This document shows, one piece after another, positions 8,562 to 19,966 of a stretch of DNA of 42,063 bases. Within the stretch, counting starts at the first letter, position 1; every line of letters begins with the position of its first letter. This DNA is from Bacteroidales bacterium (GTDB taxonomy: Bacteria; Bacteroidota; Bacteroidia; Bacteroidales; Muribaculaceae), in NCBI GenBank assembly GCA_014800845.1, contig JAAVFJ010000081.1, positions 1 to 42,063 on the forward strand, given 5' to 3'. A program made the translations under genes and the position numbers. A model generated the notes under the pieces. That model saw only the letters and a list, made by a program, of their open reading frames with translations, was not told the DNA's origin and ran no database searches.

Positions 8562-8960
8562 TTAATATACGTAACACAGTACTTCGCCGCCAACCTTGAG
8601 GTCTTTGGCTTCTTTGTTAGTCATCACACCGCGTGAAGTGCTGAGGATAGCGATGCCGAGGCCGTTGAGCACACGGGGCATGTCCTTGTAGCCGGTGTAC
8701 TGACGCAGACCGGGGCGTGATACACGCTTGAGGCCCTTGATAGCATTCACCTTGTCGATGGGATCATACTTAAGGGCGATTTTAATTACGCCTGAAGGAG
8801 TGTCACCCTCCATGAACTTGTAGTTGAGGATGTAACCCTGTTCGAAAAGGATTTTAGTAATCTCCTTCTTCATGCGTGACGCGGGCACTTCCACTACTCG
8901 GTGGCCTGCCTGGATGGCATTGCGCAGCCGCGTCAGGTAATCTGCAATAGGATCAGTCAT
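8562..8960 (-). CDS. rpsH: 30S ribosomal protein S8 (uS8)
   Basis: Primary 16S rRNA-binding protein and, in E. coli, the repressor of the spc operon. The 132 residues start MTDPIADYLTRLRNA and end STSRGVMTNKEAKDLKVGGEVLCYVY, the conserved RNA-contact region. A 318-base structured gap separates it from rpsN, which is normally its close neighbour. This suggests that S8 synthesis is set through that leader (inference). Confidence 0.97.
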   Translation of the reverse strand: MTDPIADYLTRLRNAIQAGHRVVEVPASRMKKEITKILFEQGYILNYKFMEGDTPSGVIKIALKYDPIDKVNAIKGLKRVSRPGLRQYTGYKDMPRVLNGLGIAILSTSRGVMTNKEAKDLKVGGEVLCYVY

Positions 8961-9278
8961 TGTTTTGTTTTTGTTTAAATTGATTCAGATTCAGCATCTG
9001 AACAATATTTAAATACTTGAAATGTGGATTCTTTATTAGTATCAATTCTGTGTCTATTTATTTCCGTAGCGCCGCAGGGTCATCTGATCTGTCTGACTCA
9101 AGTGACGCTTATCCGCCGGCTTCTGGCAGAGGCCCGTTGCTTTCTCTCAAGCATCAGGCGTGCCGCAGCTTACGGACCGGATCAAGTGGAATAGACTTGA
9201 TACTTGATTTGAGAGGAAAGCCCTCTCCGCAGTCGGGGCGGAGAGGCTTTCCGCTGAGGTGCAAGTTGGAATAAATGC
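8961..9278 (-). promoter_or_regulatory. structured non-coding gap upstream of rpsH
   Basis: There is no credible ORF and no TAnnTTTG box. Its main feature is a 15-bp hairpin (9215-9230 with 9238-9252, one bulged C, 7-base loop), GC-rich at the loop end. No T run follows it on the minus strand, so it is not a plain terminator. A shorter helix, CAGAT/ATCTG (about 8986-9000), lies just before rpsH. Candidate S8-responsive leader or processing site; both roles are inferred. Confidence 0.5.
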
Positions 9279-9581
9279 TTACCAGCTGGCCTTCTTCACA
9301 CCGGGGATGAGACCGGCAGATGCCATCTCACGGAACTGGATACGGCTGATGCCGAACTGGCGGATATAGCCTTTGGGACGTCCGGTGATAGAGCAGCGGT
9401 TGTGAAGACGCACGCGTGAAGCGTTGCGGGGAAGTTTCTGAAGCTTGGTGAGAGCCTCGTAGTCGATGTTGCCATCAGCATCTGCGAGAGCAGCCTTCTT
9501 GAGAGCAGCCTTGCGCTCGGCATACTTGGCTACCATCTTCTGACGCTTCACCTCGCGGGCTTTCATTGATTCTTTTGCCAT
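9279..9581 (-). CDS. rpsN: 30S ribosomal protein S14 (uS14), zinc-free long form
   Basis: Small-subunit head protein. The 100 residues and single cysteine ([12 protein letters not shown]) mark the long, zinc-independent version; the short version is about 61 residues with two CxxC pairs. The N terminus is highly basic ([16 protein letters not shown]) and the C terminus [15 protein letters not shown] is conserved. ATG start 3 bases after rplE. A 318-base gap follows instead of an immediate rpsH. Confidence 0.97.
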   Translation of the reverse strand: MAKESMKAREVKRQKMVAKYAERKAALKKAALADADGNIDYEALTKLQKLPRNASRVRLHNRCSITGRPKGYIRQFGISRIQFREMASAGLIPGVKKASW

Positions 9582-9584
9582 GGG

Positions 9585-10130
9585 TTATTTCTCGTGTTTA
9601 AAGGGTAAGCCAAATTGCTTGAGCAGAGCGAAGCCCTCTTCGTCAGTGTCAGCTGAAGTAACGAAGGTGATGTTCATACCTTGCAGTTTGGGCACATTGT
9701 CGATATTGATCTCGGGGAAGATGATCTGCTCGGTGATGCCGAGAGTGTAGTTGCCGCGGCCGTCGAGCTTGGCGTTGATGCCCTTGAAGTCACGGATACG
9801 GGGCAGAGCCACACGGATGAGGCGCTCGAGGAATTCATACATCTTGTCGCGACGAAGAGTTACGCGTACGCCTACGGGCATCTTCTTACGCAGCTTGAAG
9901 TTAGAAATATCCTTGCGTGACAGAGTAGCCACAGCCTTCTGACCTGTGATAGCGGTGAGTTCATTGATAGCTGTTTCGATCAGCTTCTTATCCTGAGTGG
10001 CATCGCCGAGACCCTGATTGATTACAATCTTCTCGAGCTTGGGCACCTGCATAACAGTGCTGTAGTCAAACTCTTTTGTGAGAGCCGGCACGATGCGCTC
10101 CTTATAGTCTTTGCTTAATGTGGTGCTCAT
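9585..10130 (-). CDS. rplE: 50S ribosomal protein L5 (uL5)
   Basis: 5S rRNA-binding protein that contacts P-site tRNA. The 181 residues match the family, with [40 protein letters not shown] and [16 protein letters not shown]. The start codon overlaps the rplX stop by one base, so the two are translationally coupled; a partial SD (GGAGAGGAG) lies in the end of rplX. Confidence 0.97.
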   Translation of the reverse strand: MSTTLSKDYKERIVPALTKEFDYSTVMQVPKLEKIVINQGLGDATQDKKLIETAINELTAITGQKAVATLSRKDISNFKLRKKMPVGVRVTLRRDKMYEFLERLIRVALPRIRDFKGINAKLDGRGNYTLGITEQIIFPEINIDNVPKLQGMNITFVTSADTDEEGFALLKQFGLPFKHEK

Positions 10131-10447
10131 TACTTAATCTCCTCTCCTGATTTTTTAGCATAACATACTTTCTTACCGTTTTCGAAGCGGAAGCCTACGC
10201 GAGTGGGTTTGCCGCTCTTGGGATCGATAAGATTAAGATTGGAGACATTGATGGGAGCCTCCATTTCCACAATACCGCCCTGGGGATACTTGGCGGTGGG
10301 CTTAGTGCTCTTCTTGACGATGTTAACGCCCTCTACGATAGCGCGGCCCTTCTTGCGCAGCACTTCGAGTACGCGACCAGTCTTGCCCTTGTCATCGCCG
10401 GCAATGACATAGACGTTGTCACCCTTCTTTATATGTAATTTAGTCAT
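10130..10447 (-). CDS. rplX: 50S ribosomal protein L24 (uL24)
   Basis: Assembly-initiator protein of the large subunit. The 105 residues carry the KOW motif near the N terminus ([22 protein letters not shown]) and the conserved [12 protein letters not shown] segment. ATG start 21 bases after rplN; it shares one base with rplE downstream. Confidence 0.97.
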   Translation of the reverse strand: MTKLHIKKGDNVYVIAGDDKGKTGRVLEVLRKKGRAIVEGVNIVKKSTKPTAKYPQGGIVEMEAPINVSNLNLIDPKSGKPTRVGFRFENGKKVCYAKKSGEEIK

Positions 10448-10468
10448 CTTGAGTTACAAATTTAAGAT

Positions 10469-10834
10469 TTAAAGTACTTCGGGAGCCAGGGAGACAATCT
10501 TCATGTTAGTGGCGCGGAGTTCGCGTGCAACGGGGCCGAAGATACGGCTACCGCGGAGCTCACCGGCATTATTGAGAAGCACACAAGCATTGTCGTCGAA
10601 GCGGATATAAGAACCGTCGGCACGACGAATCTCCTTCTTAGTGCGCACTACTACAGCTTTGCTGACGGTGCCTTTCTTCACATCAGAAGAAGGAATTACA
10701 CTCTTCACTGACACGACGATGATATCGCCTACAGTGGCGTAACGGCGGCCTGTGCCACCGAGCACATGGATACAGAGAGCCTCTTTTGCTCCGCTGTTAT
10801 CTGCTACTGTCAATCGGGATTCAGTCTGTATCAT
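10469..10834 (-). CDS. rplN: 50S ribosomal protein L14 (uL14)
   Basis: Interface protein of the large subunit that forms bridges to the 30S subunit. The 121 residues open [20 protein letters not shown] and contain [10 protein letters not shown] and [13 protein letters not shown], all conserved. ATG start 2 bases after rpsQ, so rpsQ and rplN are tightly linked. Confidence 0.97.
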   Translation of the reverse strand: MIQTESRLTVADNSGAKEALCIHVLGGTGRRYATVGDIIVVSVKSVIPSSDVKKGTVSKAVVVRTKKEIRRADGSYIRFDDNACVLLNNAGELRGSRIFGPVARELRATNMKIVSLAPEVL

Positions 10835-10836
10835 AG

Positions 10837-11094
10837 TTACTTCACTTTTTCAATTATTTCAACGAGTCTCCAACGCTTGGTTTTGCTAAGGGGACGTGTC
10901 TCCATCAGGCGCACGGTGTCGCCGATTGAGCATTCATTGTTCTCGTCGTGAGCGTGGTATTTCTTCGTTTTATTTACGAACTTGCCGTAAATAGGGTGTT
11001 TCTCCTTCCACTTGATTTCAACAGTAATGGTCTTGTCACCCTTGTTGCTGGATACCACCCCGATTCTTTCTTTTCTAAGATTTCTTTTTTCCAT
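10837..11094 (-). CDS. rpsQ: 30S ribosomal protein S17 (uS17)
   Basis: OB-fold protein that binds 16S rRNA early in assembly. The 85 residues match the family: [38 protein letters not shown], and [23 protein letters not shown] start 26 bases after rpmC; rplN follows 2 bases later. Confidence 0.97.
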   Translation of the reverse strand: MEKRNLRKERIGVVSSNKGDKTITVEIKWKEKHPIYGKFVNKTKKYHAHDENNECSIGDTVRLMETRPLSKTKRWRLVEIIEKVK

Positions 11095-11120
11095 TTTTGT
11101 TTGGGTTCTCCGGGGATTAA

Positions 11121-11339
11121 TTAAGCTTCAGCCTCCTTAACAGCAGCTTCGGCCATCTCTTTCTGACGCAACACGGTCTTCAGACGCGCAATCTCGCGAC
11201 GGTCGAAGGTGATCTTCGCGGGATTGTCGATGGGAGATATCGCGTGCGTTACTTTCAATTCACGATAAGCCTTCTCGGCAACCTCGATGCGGTCGCGGAG
11301 TTCTTTGATGCTTAATTCCTTGATTTCTTCCTTTTTCAT
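11121..11339 (-). CDS. rpmC: 50S ribosomal protein L29 (uL29)
   Basis: Two-helix protein at the tunnel exit near the trigger factor site. The 72 residues start [19 protein letters not shown] and end [14 protein letters not shown] plus a short Ala/Glu tail, the usual L29 pattern. It does not follow rplP directly. A terminator-like hairpin, a promoter and a folded leader fill the 312 bases upstream, so rpmC is the first gene of a new transcription unit. Confidence 0.96.
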   Translation of the reverse strand: MKKEEIKELSIKELRDRIEVAEKAYRELKVTHAISPIDNPAKITFDRREIARLKTVLRQKEMAEAAVKEAEA

Positions 11340-11452
11340 TTATATTGTTAATTAAATGCCTGATTACAGGCCAAAACATTCCTATAACTCAGCTTCCCGC
11401 GGCAATTTACCAAGTGAAGCATTGAGCTATAAGCCTGATTTGCACCTTTTAA
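11340..11452 (-). promoter_or_regulatory. rpmC leader with alternative helices
   Basis: On the mRNA strand the leader carries CAGGC (a, 11437-11433), an arm ending in GCTTC (11431-11416), its partner starting GAAGC (11396-11383, 13 pairs with one mismatch and a 2-base bulge), GCCTG (b, 11371-11367) and CAGGC (c, 11362-11358). Segment b can close the long helix with a, or form a local hairpin with c over a 4-base loop, just before the start codon. This is the layout of an attenuator or ribosomal-protein leader; the ligand is unknown. Confidence 0.5.
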
Positions 11453-11457
11453 GCGCA

Positions 11458-11489
11458 CAAAATTAGTTATTTCTTGCGACTTGACCAAA
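11458..11489 (-). promoter_or_regulatory. promoter of the rpmC transcription unit
   Basis: The minus strand shows TTTG (11489-11486), 20 bases, then TAATTTTG (11465-11458), an exact Bacteroidetes primary promoter pattern. The predicted start is near 11452, giving a 5' UTR of about 113 bases. The flanking DNA is AT-rich. Confidence 0.75.
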
Positions 11490-11592
11490 TTTCTCAGCGC
11501 TGAGGCCCGCTCATTGCACCTAAATTCATGATTAATTTGTGTTAATCTTTGTTAACTTTAGCAAATATTACCAAACTTTCTGTGCGCCAGGC

Positions 11593-11630
11593 AAAACGAG
11601 AGCGTGACTCCCCGTGGGGAATCACGCTCT
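11593..11630 (-). terminator. terminator-like hairpin after rplP
   Basis: The arms AGAGCGTGA (11599-11607) and TCACGCTCT (11622-11630) pair fully, with an inner CCCC/GGGG helix. On the minus strand TTTT follows two bases after the stem. It lies about 21 bases past the rplP stop and probably ends or attenuates transcription from the rpsL promoter. Confidence 0.65.
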
Positions 11631-11651
11631 GAATATATCGATTGATTTCGA

Positions 11652-12083
11652 TTACACGTTCTGTGTGGGATCGTAATCGCGGCGCACCACAAACTTTGTG
11701 ATTACGGGGAGCTTCTGAGCAGCGAGGCGCAGTGCTTCCTTTGCGATATCGTAGCTCACACCTTCTACTTCGATAAGGATACGTCCGGGGGTTACAGGCG
11801 CCACGAAGCCTTCGGGGTTACCTTTACCTTTACCCATACGTACCTCAGCGGGCTTCTTAGTGATGGGCTTATCGGGGAAGATGCGGATCCAGATCTGACC
11901 CTGACGCTGCATGTAGCGGGTTACCGCGATACGGGCAGCCTCAATCTGACGGCCGGTGATCCACTTTGATTCGAGTGTCTTGATGCCGAAAGAGCCGAAT
12001 GCGAGCTGATTGCCACGCTGGGCTTCTCCCTTCATGCGTCCCTTTTGGGAACGACGGAATTTAGTCTTTTTAGGCTGAAGCAT
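11652..12083 (-). CDS. rplP: 50S ribosomal protein L16 (uL16)
   Basis: Large-subunit protein at the A-site and peptidyl-transferase region. The 143 residues begin [19 protein letters not shown] and include [34 protein letters not shown] and the C-terminal [12 protein letters not shown], all family hallmarks. ATG start 23 bases after rpsC. A terminator-like hairpin follows, separating it from rpmC. Confidence 0.97.
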   Translation of the reverse strand: MLQPKKTKFRRSQKGRMKGEAQRGNQLAFGSFGIKTLESKWITGRQIEAARIAVTRYMQRQGQIWIRIFPDKPITKKPAEVRMGKGKGNPEGFVAPVTPGRILIEVEGVSYDIAKEALRLAAQKLPVITKFVVRRDYDPTQNV

Positions 12084-12106
12084 AGTTTATATAGCTCTTT
12101 GTTGGT

Positions 12107-12856
12107 TTAACGATTGTTGCCACCCTTGCGGTTGCGGAATGAACCGCGACGGTCACGACGGTCGCCGAAACCGCGGTCACCACGCGGGCCTTTGTTGTCA
12201 GCAGCGGTGTACTGGGGAGTGAGTTCGCGCTTGCCATAAACTTCACCGCGGCAGATCCAAACCTTGATGCCAAGGATACCTACCTTTGTGAGAGCTTCCA
12301 CGAGAGCGTAGTCGATATCGGCACGCAGAGTGTGAAGGGGAGTACGACCCTCCTTGAACATCTCTGAGCGAGCGATTTCGGCACCGTTCAGACGGCCGCT
12401 CACCTGCACCTTGATGCCTTCGGCACCCATGCGCATAGTGCTCTGGATTGCCATCTTCACGGCACGGCGATAAGCCACCTTGTTCTCGATCTGGCGAGCG
12501 ATGTTGGCAGCCACGAGCTGAGCGTCGAGTTCAGGACGACGAATTTCGTGAACGTTTACCTGCACATCTTTGCCGGTGAGTTTTACGAGCTCCTTCTTGA
12601 GGTTGTCCACATCCTGACCACCCTTACCGATGATGAGACCGGGGCGAGAGGTGCAGATGGTTACGGTAACCATCTTGAGGGTACGCTCGATGATAACGCG
12701 TGACACGCTTGCCTTGGCAAGACGGGTAGCGAGGTACTTGCGGATCTTGGAGTCTTCAAGCAGGGTTTCGCCATACTTTTTGCCGCCGTACCAGTTAGAG
12801 TCCCAGCCGCGGATTACACCGAGGCGGTTGCTGATCGGATTAACTTTCTGTCCCAT
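12107..12856 (-). CDS. rpsC: 30S ribosomal protein S3 (uS3) with basic C-terminal tail
   Basis: Small-subunit head protein at the mRNA entry channel. The N-terminal KH domain (about residues 40-110) holds the RNA-binding loop [11 protein letters not shown]; the C-terminal domain contains [20 protein letters not shown] and the conserved [12 protein letters not shown]. After about residue 212 comes a tail rich in Arg, Gly and Asp, ending RNRKGGNNR, that makes the protein 249 residues, longer than many homologues. ATG start 10 bases after rplV. Confidence 0.97.
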   Translation of the reverse strand: MGQKVNPISNRLGVIRGWDSNWYGGKKYGETLLEDSKIRKYLATRLAKASVSRVIIERTLKMVTVTICTSRPGLIIGKGGQDVDNLKKELVKLTGKDVQVNVHEIRRPELDAQLVAANIARQIENKVAYRRAVKMAIQSTMRMGAEGIKVQVSGRLNGAEIARSEMFKEGRTPLHTLRADIDYALVEALTKVGILGIKVWICRGEVYGKRELTPQYTAADNKGPRGDRGFGDRRDRRGSFRNRKGGNNR

Positions 12857-12866
12857 CTTGTCTTAA

Positions 12867-13268
12867 TTATGCTTTGTTATCAATTGAATCCACGAAGATT
12901 GTCACATGGTTAGAACGCTTGCGGATGCGGTAGCCGCGGCCCTGGGGAGCGGGGCGCAGACGCTTCAGCATGGGAGCGCAGTCTACGAATACGGTAGACA
13001 CGTAGAGCTCGCCGGCGTCGGCCTTGCGTTCATTCTTCTGCTCCCAGTTAGCTACGGCGCTACGCAGGAGCTTCTCCACTCGGCGGGCAGCTTCCTTATT
13101 GGAGAACTTAAGGATACCGAGAGCTTTGTATACCTCTACACCGCGAATCATGTCTACTACGAGACGCATCTTGCGCGGAGAAGTGGGCACATTGCGAAGC
13201 TTGGCGAAGTACTGGCTCTTGCGGGCCGCCTTCATGGCTTCGGCTGATTCTTTCTTTCTATTACCCAT
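12867..13268 (-). CDS. rplV: 50S ribosomal protein L22 (uL22)
   Basis: Exit-tunnel protein whose long beta hairpin lines the constriction. The 133 residues include the start of the globular domain ([20 protein letters not shown]) and the hairpin region near the C terminus ([20 protein letters not shown]). The N-terminal 20 residues are extra and basic. ATG start 46 bases after rpsS; rpsC follows 10 bases later. Confidence 0.97.
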   Translation of the reverse strand: MGNRKKESAEAMKAARKSQYFAKLRNVPTSPRKMRLVVDMIRGVEVYKALGILKFSNKEAARRVEKLLRSAVANWEQKNERKADAGELYVSTVFVDCAPMLKRLRPAPQGRGYRIRKRSNHVTIFVDSIDNKA

Positions 13269-13314
13269 TTTATATTATTCTGCTTTATTCTTGTTAAGAT
13301 GAAAATGCGGGCCT

Positions 13315-13584
13315 TTATTTCTTCTTATTGCCGGCGTGGCCGCGGAAGTTGCGGGTGGGGGCAAATTCGCCGAGCTTATGGCCTACCATGTTTTCAGTAA
13401 CATAAACGGGAATGAATTTATTGCCGTTATGTACAGCGAAAGTGTGGCCTACGAAATCAGGGGAGATCATGGAGGCACGGCTCCAGGTCTTGATTACTGA
13501 TTTCTTGCCTGACTCTTCCATGGCAGCTACCTTTTTCTCGAGCTTTACGGAGATAAAGGGTCCTTTTTTTAACGAACGACTCAT
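13315..13584 (-). CDS. rpsS: 30S ribosomal protein S19 (uS19)
   Basis: Small-subunit head protein that pairs with S13 near the decoding site. The 89 residues start [19 protein letters not shown] and contain [20 protein letters not shown] and [19 protein letters not shown], diagnostic of S19. ATG start 25 bases after rplB. Confidence 0.98.
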   Translation of the reverse strand: MSRSLKKGPFISVKLEKKVAAMEESGKKSVIKTWSRASMISPDFVGHTFAVHNGNKFIPVYVTENMVGHKLGEFAPTRNFRGHAGNKKK

Positions 13585-13609
13585 AGGTGTTGTCTTGCTT
13601 TAATCGTTT

Positions 13610-14437
<828 letters not shown>

Positions 14438-14443
14438 TGTTTA

Positions 14444-14734
14444 TTATATATTGCTATAATAGTCGATTGTCTGGCCCTCGGCCACGGTTACGAATGCCTT
14501 CTTGAAGGCAGGGGTAGAACCCTTGATGAGGCCACCCTTGGTGTAGCGCTGCTTGCGCTTGCCGGCATAAACGGCGGTGTTGACCTTGACAACTTTCACA
14601 CCATACATTTTCTCAATCAGGTCTTTAATCTGATACTTGTTGGCGTCGGGAGACACCGCAAATGTATAGCAATTAAGCTTTTCGCTGTCAGCCGTTGCGG
14701 CTTCGGTTACGATGGGTTTGATTTGAATATCCAT
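14444..14734 (-). CDS. rplW: 50S ribosomal protein L23 (uL23)
   Basis: Tunnel-exit protein and docking site for trigger factor and SRP. I start it at the ATG giving MDIQIKPIVTEAATADSEK (96 residues). A longer reading would use an upstream TTG at 14749 and reach into the rplD stop region. The family segments YTFAVSPDANKYQIKDLIEKM, VKVVKVNT and GFxK-like GSTPAFKKAFVTV are present. It lies 15 bases after rplD. Confidence 0.96.
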   Translation of the reverse strand: MDIQIKPIVTEAATADSEKLNCYTFAVSPDANKYQIKDLIEKMYGVKVVKVNTAVYAGKRKQRYTKGGLIKGSTPAFKKAFVTVAEGQTIDYYSNI

Positions 14735-14749
14735 GTCGCGTGTTCCCAA

Positions 14750-15385
14750 TTAGAGTTTGTTAACGATATCTACGCTGCCTTCGGTCAGAAGGATAGTGTC
14801 GTTGTTGAGCACTACGTAGGTGTTGAGGTCAGTGGCCTGCTTTACGAATACTCCGGGCACGTTGCGTGCTGAGAGGATTGTGTTGCGGTTGAGTTCGCCG
14901 AGCACGAGGAGCACCTTCTTGCCTTCGAGCTTGAAAGCCTTGGCCATAGTGGTGTAGTTCTTGGTCTTGGGGGCATCCCATGCGATGTTTTCCACAACCA
15001 CGATGCGGCCTTCTTCAGCCTTTGAAGTGAGGGCGAGACGACGAGCGAGCGCCTTCATCTTCTTGTTGACTTTAAAGCGATAATCGCGGGGACGGGGACC
15101 GAAAACGCGGCCACCACCGATGAGCACGGGTGAATTGATATCACCGCGGCGAGCACCGCCGCCACCCTTCTGGCGACCGAGCTTGCGGGTAGAACCGCTT
15201 ACTTCGCTACGCTCTTTGCTCTTGTGGGTACCCTGACGCTGGTTGGCAAGATACTGTTTTACGTCGAGATATACAACGTGAGCGGGATTGCCATCCTCAG
15301 CGCGGTTTACAGCGAATACTTCGTCGTTAAGCACCACCTTGCGGCCGGTGTCCTCACCATTGATGTTAAATACTGCTACTTCCAT
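14750..15385 (-). CDS. rplD: 50S ribosomal protein L4 (uL4)
   Basis: Large-subunit protein whose extended loop reaches the exit tunnel; in E. coli it represses the S10 operon. The 211 residues contain the loop segment [21 protein letters not shown] and [20 protein letters not shown]. The start codon overlaps the rplC stop by one base, indicating coupled translation. Confidence 0.97.
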   Translation of the reverse strand: MEVAVFNINGEDTGRKVVLNDEVFAVNRAEDGNPAHVVYLDVKQYLANQRQGTHKSKERSEVSGSTRKLGRQKGGGGARRGDINSPVLIGGGRVFGPRPRDYRFKVNKKMKALARRLALTSKAEEGRIVVVENIAWDAPKTKNYTTMAKAFKLEGKKVLLVLGELNRNTILSARNVPGVFVKQATDLNTYVVLNNDTILLTEGSVDIVNKL

Positions 15386-16002
15386 TACTTCTCAACTAAA
15401 ACGATTGAACCTTTGTGACCGGGGATAGAACCCTTCACCATTAATAAGTTGTGCTCGGGCAGAATCTTGATTACCTGCAGGTTCTGCACGGTAACACGCT
15501 GATTGCCCATCTGGCCTGCCATGCGCATGCCCTTGAATACCTTTGCGGGGTAAGAACAAGCACCGATAGAACCGGGAGCGCGCAGACGGTTGTGCTGGCC
15601 GTGAGTACTCTGACCCACACCGCCGAAACCGTGACGCTTTACTACACCCTGGAAGCCTTTACCCTTGCTGGTGCCGACTACGTCTACGAAGTTACCTTCT
15701 TCGAACATGTCTACAGTGAGGGTGTCGCCCAGGGCGGGCACAGTGGCATAAGAATTGAACTCAGCCAAGTGGCGCTGCGGAGTTACTCCGGCCTTTTTGA
15801 AGTGGCCGGCTTCGGGGCGGGTAGTGTGCTTTTCCTTCTTCTCCTGGAAGCCGATCTGCACTGCCTCGTAACCGTCGTTTTCTACGGTCTTAATCTGAGT
15901 AACCACACAAGGACCTACTTCGATAACAGTGCACGGCACGTTCTTGCCGTCGGCACTGAACACGGATGTCATTCCGATTTTCTTTCCAATTAATCCTGGC
16001 AT
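15385..16002 (-). CDS. rplC: 50S ribosomal protein L3 (uL3)
   Basis: Assembly-initiator protein whose central extension approaches the peptidyl-transferase centre. The 205 residues open [20 protein letters not shown], with [21 protein letters not shown] and the extension [21 protein letters not shown] start after a 114-base gap from rpsJ that contains a strong hairpin. Confidence 0.97.
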   Translation of the reverse strand: MPGLIGKKIGMTSVFSADGKNVPCTVIEVGPCVVTQIKTVENDGYEAVQIGFQEKKEKHTTRPEAGHFKKAGVTPQRHLAEFNSYATVPALGDTLTVDMFEEGNFVDVVGTSKGKGFQGVVKRHGFGGVGQSTHGQHNRLRAPGSIGACSYPAKVFKGMRMAGQMGNQRVTVQNLQVIKILPEHNLLMVKGSIPGHKGSIVLVEK

Positions 16003-16025
16003 TTCTACTGGTTATTTACTTAATT

Positions 16026-16066
16026 GAGAGGCGCCCGAAGCCGGGCCTTCCGGCTCCGGGACTCTC
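16026..16066 (-). promoter_or_regulatory. hairpin between rpsJ and rplC
   Basis: AGCCGG (16039-16044) pairs with CCGGCT (16050-16055) over a 5-base loop, extended by CCCG/CGGG and then GAGAG/CTCTC across small internal loops. On the minus strand it is followed by AATTAAG, not a T run, so it is unlikely to be a simple terminator. It sits in the only sizeable gap between rpsJ and rplP. Confidence 0.5.
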
Positions 16067-16116
16067 TTGTTTATTATCTTTTTAGGGATTGATCTCTGTT
16101 TAGAGTTAGGGGGCTA

Positions 16117-16422
16117 TTACACCTTGATGCTTACGTCAACACCGCTGGGAAGCTCGAGCTTCATGAGGGCGTCTACGGTCTTGGCTGTCGAGCTGTAGAT
16201 GTCGATAAGACGCTGATAGGAGCTGAGCTGGAACTGTTCGCGGCTCTTCTTGTTAACGAAAGTAGAGCGGTTAACGGTGAAGATGCGCTTGTAAGTGGGC
16301 AGGGGTATGGGACCGCTAACCACGGCGTCTGTAGCCTTCACAGTCTTCACGATCTTCTCGGCGCTCTTGTCCACAAGGTTGTGGTCGTAAGATTTGAGTT
16401 TGATTCTGATTTTCTGGCTCAT
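16117..16422 (-). CDS. rpsJ: 30S ribosomal protein S10 (uS10)
   Basis: Small-subunit head protein; outside the ribosome it partners NusB in transcription antitermination. The 101 residues start [20 protein letters not shown] and include [21 protein letters not shown] and the conserved KSREQFQ. ATG start 18 bases after fusA with no tuf gene between, as I expect in Bacteroidetes. Confidence 0.98.
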   Translation of the reverse strand: MSQKIRIKLKSYDHNLVDKSAEKIVKTVKATDAVVSGPIPLPTYKRIFTVNRSTFVNKKSREQFQLSSYQRLIDIYSSTAKTVDALMKLELPSGVDVSIKV

Positions 16423-16440
16423 ATTGTTGTGTTGTATTAT

Positions 16441-18564
<2,124 letters not shown>

Positions 18565-18602
18565 TTCAGTAATACTGAGATTGAGAAAAATTTAGATTAA
18601 GG

Positions 18603-19079
18603 TCAGAAGCGGAAGTGAGCGAATGCACGGTTAGCTTCTGCCATGCGGTGCATGTCTTCCTTACGCTTGAATGCGCCGCCCTGATCGTTGAAAGCGTCTA
18701 CGATTTCGGCAGCGAGCTTGTCGGCCATAGTTTTACCGCCGCGCTTACGAGCGAAGAGGATAAGATTCTTCATAGAGATTGACTCCTTGCGGTCAGCACG
18801 GATTTCGGTAGGAACCTGGAAGGTTGCGCCACCTACACGGCGGCTCTTTACCTCAACCTGGGGAGTGATGTTCTCGAGTGCCTTTTTCCAGATTTCGAGG
18901 GCAGACTTTTCCTCGTTGGGCATTTTAGCCTTTACGGTCTCGAGGGCGTTGTAGAAGATAGTGTAAGCAGTGCTCTTCTTGCCGTCATACATGAGGTGGT
19001 TGACAAACTTAGTCACACGCACGTCGCCGAACACGGGATCGGGCAGGATCACTCTTTTTTTAGGCTTTGCTTTTCTCAT
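18603..19079 (-). CDS. rpsG: 30S ribosomal protein S7 (uS7)
   Basis: Primary 16S rRNA-binding protein of the head; in E. coli it represses the str operon by binding the rpsL-rpsG spacer. The 158 residues start [20 protein letters not shown] and contain [31 protein letters not shown] and [20 protein letters not shown] 150-base spacer precedes it, at the same position as the E. coli S7 target. Confidence 0.97.
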   Translation of the reverse strand: MRKAKPKKRVILPDPVFGDVRVTKFVNHLMYDGKKSTAYTIFYNALETVKAKMPNEEKSALEIWKKALENITPQVEVKSRRVGGATFQVPTEIRADRKESISMKNLILFARKRGGKTMADKLAAEIVDAFNDQGGAFKRKEDMHRMAEANRAFAHFRF

Positions 19080-19229
19080 TTTGAAAGTGTAGCGTTTATT
19101 TTGATTTTGGCTGTATCTTCATCACTGCTCGCATGCAGAGATTACTCAACCGATGCCATCCTATAAATCAAAAAACCGGTTAGAAAATTGTGTGTAATTT
19201 TAAAAAAGGTGTGTCTGTAGCTTCAAGGA
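19080..19229 (-). promoter_or_regulatory. rpsL-rpsG intercistronic region
   Basis: A 150-base spacer without a promoter box. It can form AAAATT/AATTTT around ACACAC (19184-19201) and CTGC/GCAG around 6 bases (19125-19138). A T6 run follows AACCGG near 19170. The location matches the known S7 regulatory target of E. coli, but I see no sequence identity that proves equivalence. Confidence 0.35.
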
Positions 19230-19613
19230 TTACTTCTTAGCAGCTTTAGGACGCTTGGCGCCATATTTTGAACGACGCTGGGTACGACCGTTAACACCGG
19301 CAGTGTCGAGAGTACCGCGCACGATGTGATAACGCACACCGGGAAGGTCCTTTACACGACCGCCGCGCACCATTACGATGCTGTGTTCCTGCAGATTGTG
19401 GCCTTCTCCGGGGATGTAGGAGTTAACCTCCTTACCGTTAGTGAGACGCACACGAGCCACCTTACGCATTGCGGAGTTAGGTTTCTTAGGCGTGGTAGTG
19501 TAAACACGCACACATACGCCGCGACGCTGGGGGCATGAATCAAGAGCGGGAGATTTGCTCTTGTCCTTCAGAGCTACACGTCCTTTTCTTACGAGTTGCT
19601 GAATTGTAGGCAT
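19230..19613 (-). CDS. rpsL: 30S ribosomal protein S12 (uS12)
   Basis: Decoding-centre protein. The 127 residues begin [20 protein letters not shown] and hold [19 protein letters not shown] and [17 protein letters not shown]. Lys43 and the RVKDLPG loop, the usual sites of streptomycin-resistance changes, are wild type. ATG start preceded by an A-rich leader without an SD. First gene of the superoperon, about 170 bases downstream of a strong promoter. Confidence 0.98.
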   Translation of the reverse strand: MPTIQQLVRKGRVALKDKSKSPALDSCPQRRGVCVRVYTTTPKKPNSAMRKVARVRLTNGKEVNSYIPGEGHNLQEHSIVMVRGGRVKDLPGVRYHIVRGTLDTAGVNGRTQRRSKYGAKRPKAAKK

Positions 19614-19785
19614 TCTTTGTCTTTTTAATTTATGGATAAATTATCTTAACGTCTTGTTTTCGCGGAGCCGAGCTCCTTAAAATGGCCGGTTCTGCAGCCA
19701 ACCCACATACACAGAGAGCGCAACTAATCAACTGACTGACAGATGATTAATCACTTTCCTGCGGGCAGTACCCACAAAACCGATG

Positions 19786-19816
19786 CAAAGGTACTAATAA
19801 TTAACGAATTACGCAA
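19786..19816 (-). promoter_or_regulatory. promoter of the rpsL superoperon
   Basis: The minus strand shows TTG (19816-19814), 20 bases, then TACCTTTG (19793-19786). The surrounding TTAGTACCTTTGCATC is repeated almost exactly at the nusB promoter. The transcript would start near 19780, leaving a 165-base leader with a small GGAGC/GCTCC hairpin at 19664-19676. Between 19817 and 19966 I see only AT-rich spacer. Confidence 0.8.
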
Positions 19817-19966
19817 CTTTTTCTCCTCTAAAAATTTAGAGAGTCGTACATTTGTACTACTCGCTTAATCCACAGAATCCATCCGGCGGAAACGGCACAA
19901 GGGCCACCTCCCCGCTCACGCGCGGTTCAGTTGCTCTTGCAGAACGAAGTCAGAAGCCATCCGGCG

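Noticed and set aside
9215..9252. Hairpin upstream of rpsH as an intrinsic terminator
   Set aside because: No T run follows on the minus strand and essential genes of the same unit lie downstream without a promoter.
9017..9274. 85-codon open frame on the plus strand in the rpsN-rpsH gap
   Set aside because: It runs antisense to the operon, reads straight through the 15-bp hairpin, has low-complexity composition and matches nothing I recognise.
16423..16440. Missing tuf gene between fusA and rpsJ as a deletion
   Set aside because: Bacteroidetes normally carry tuf elsewhere, so the fusA-rpsJ junction is the usual arrangement.
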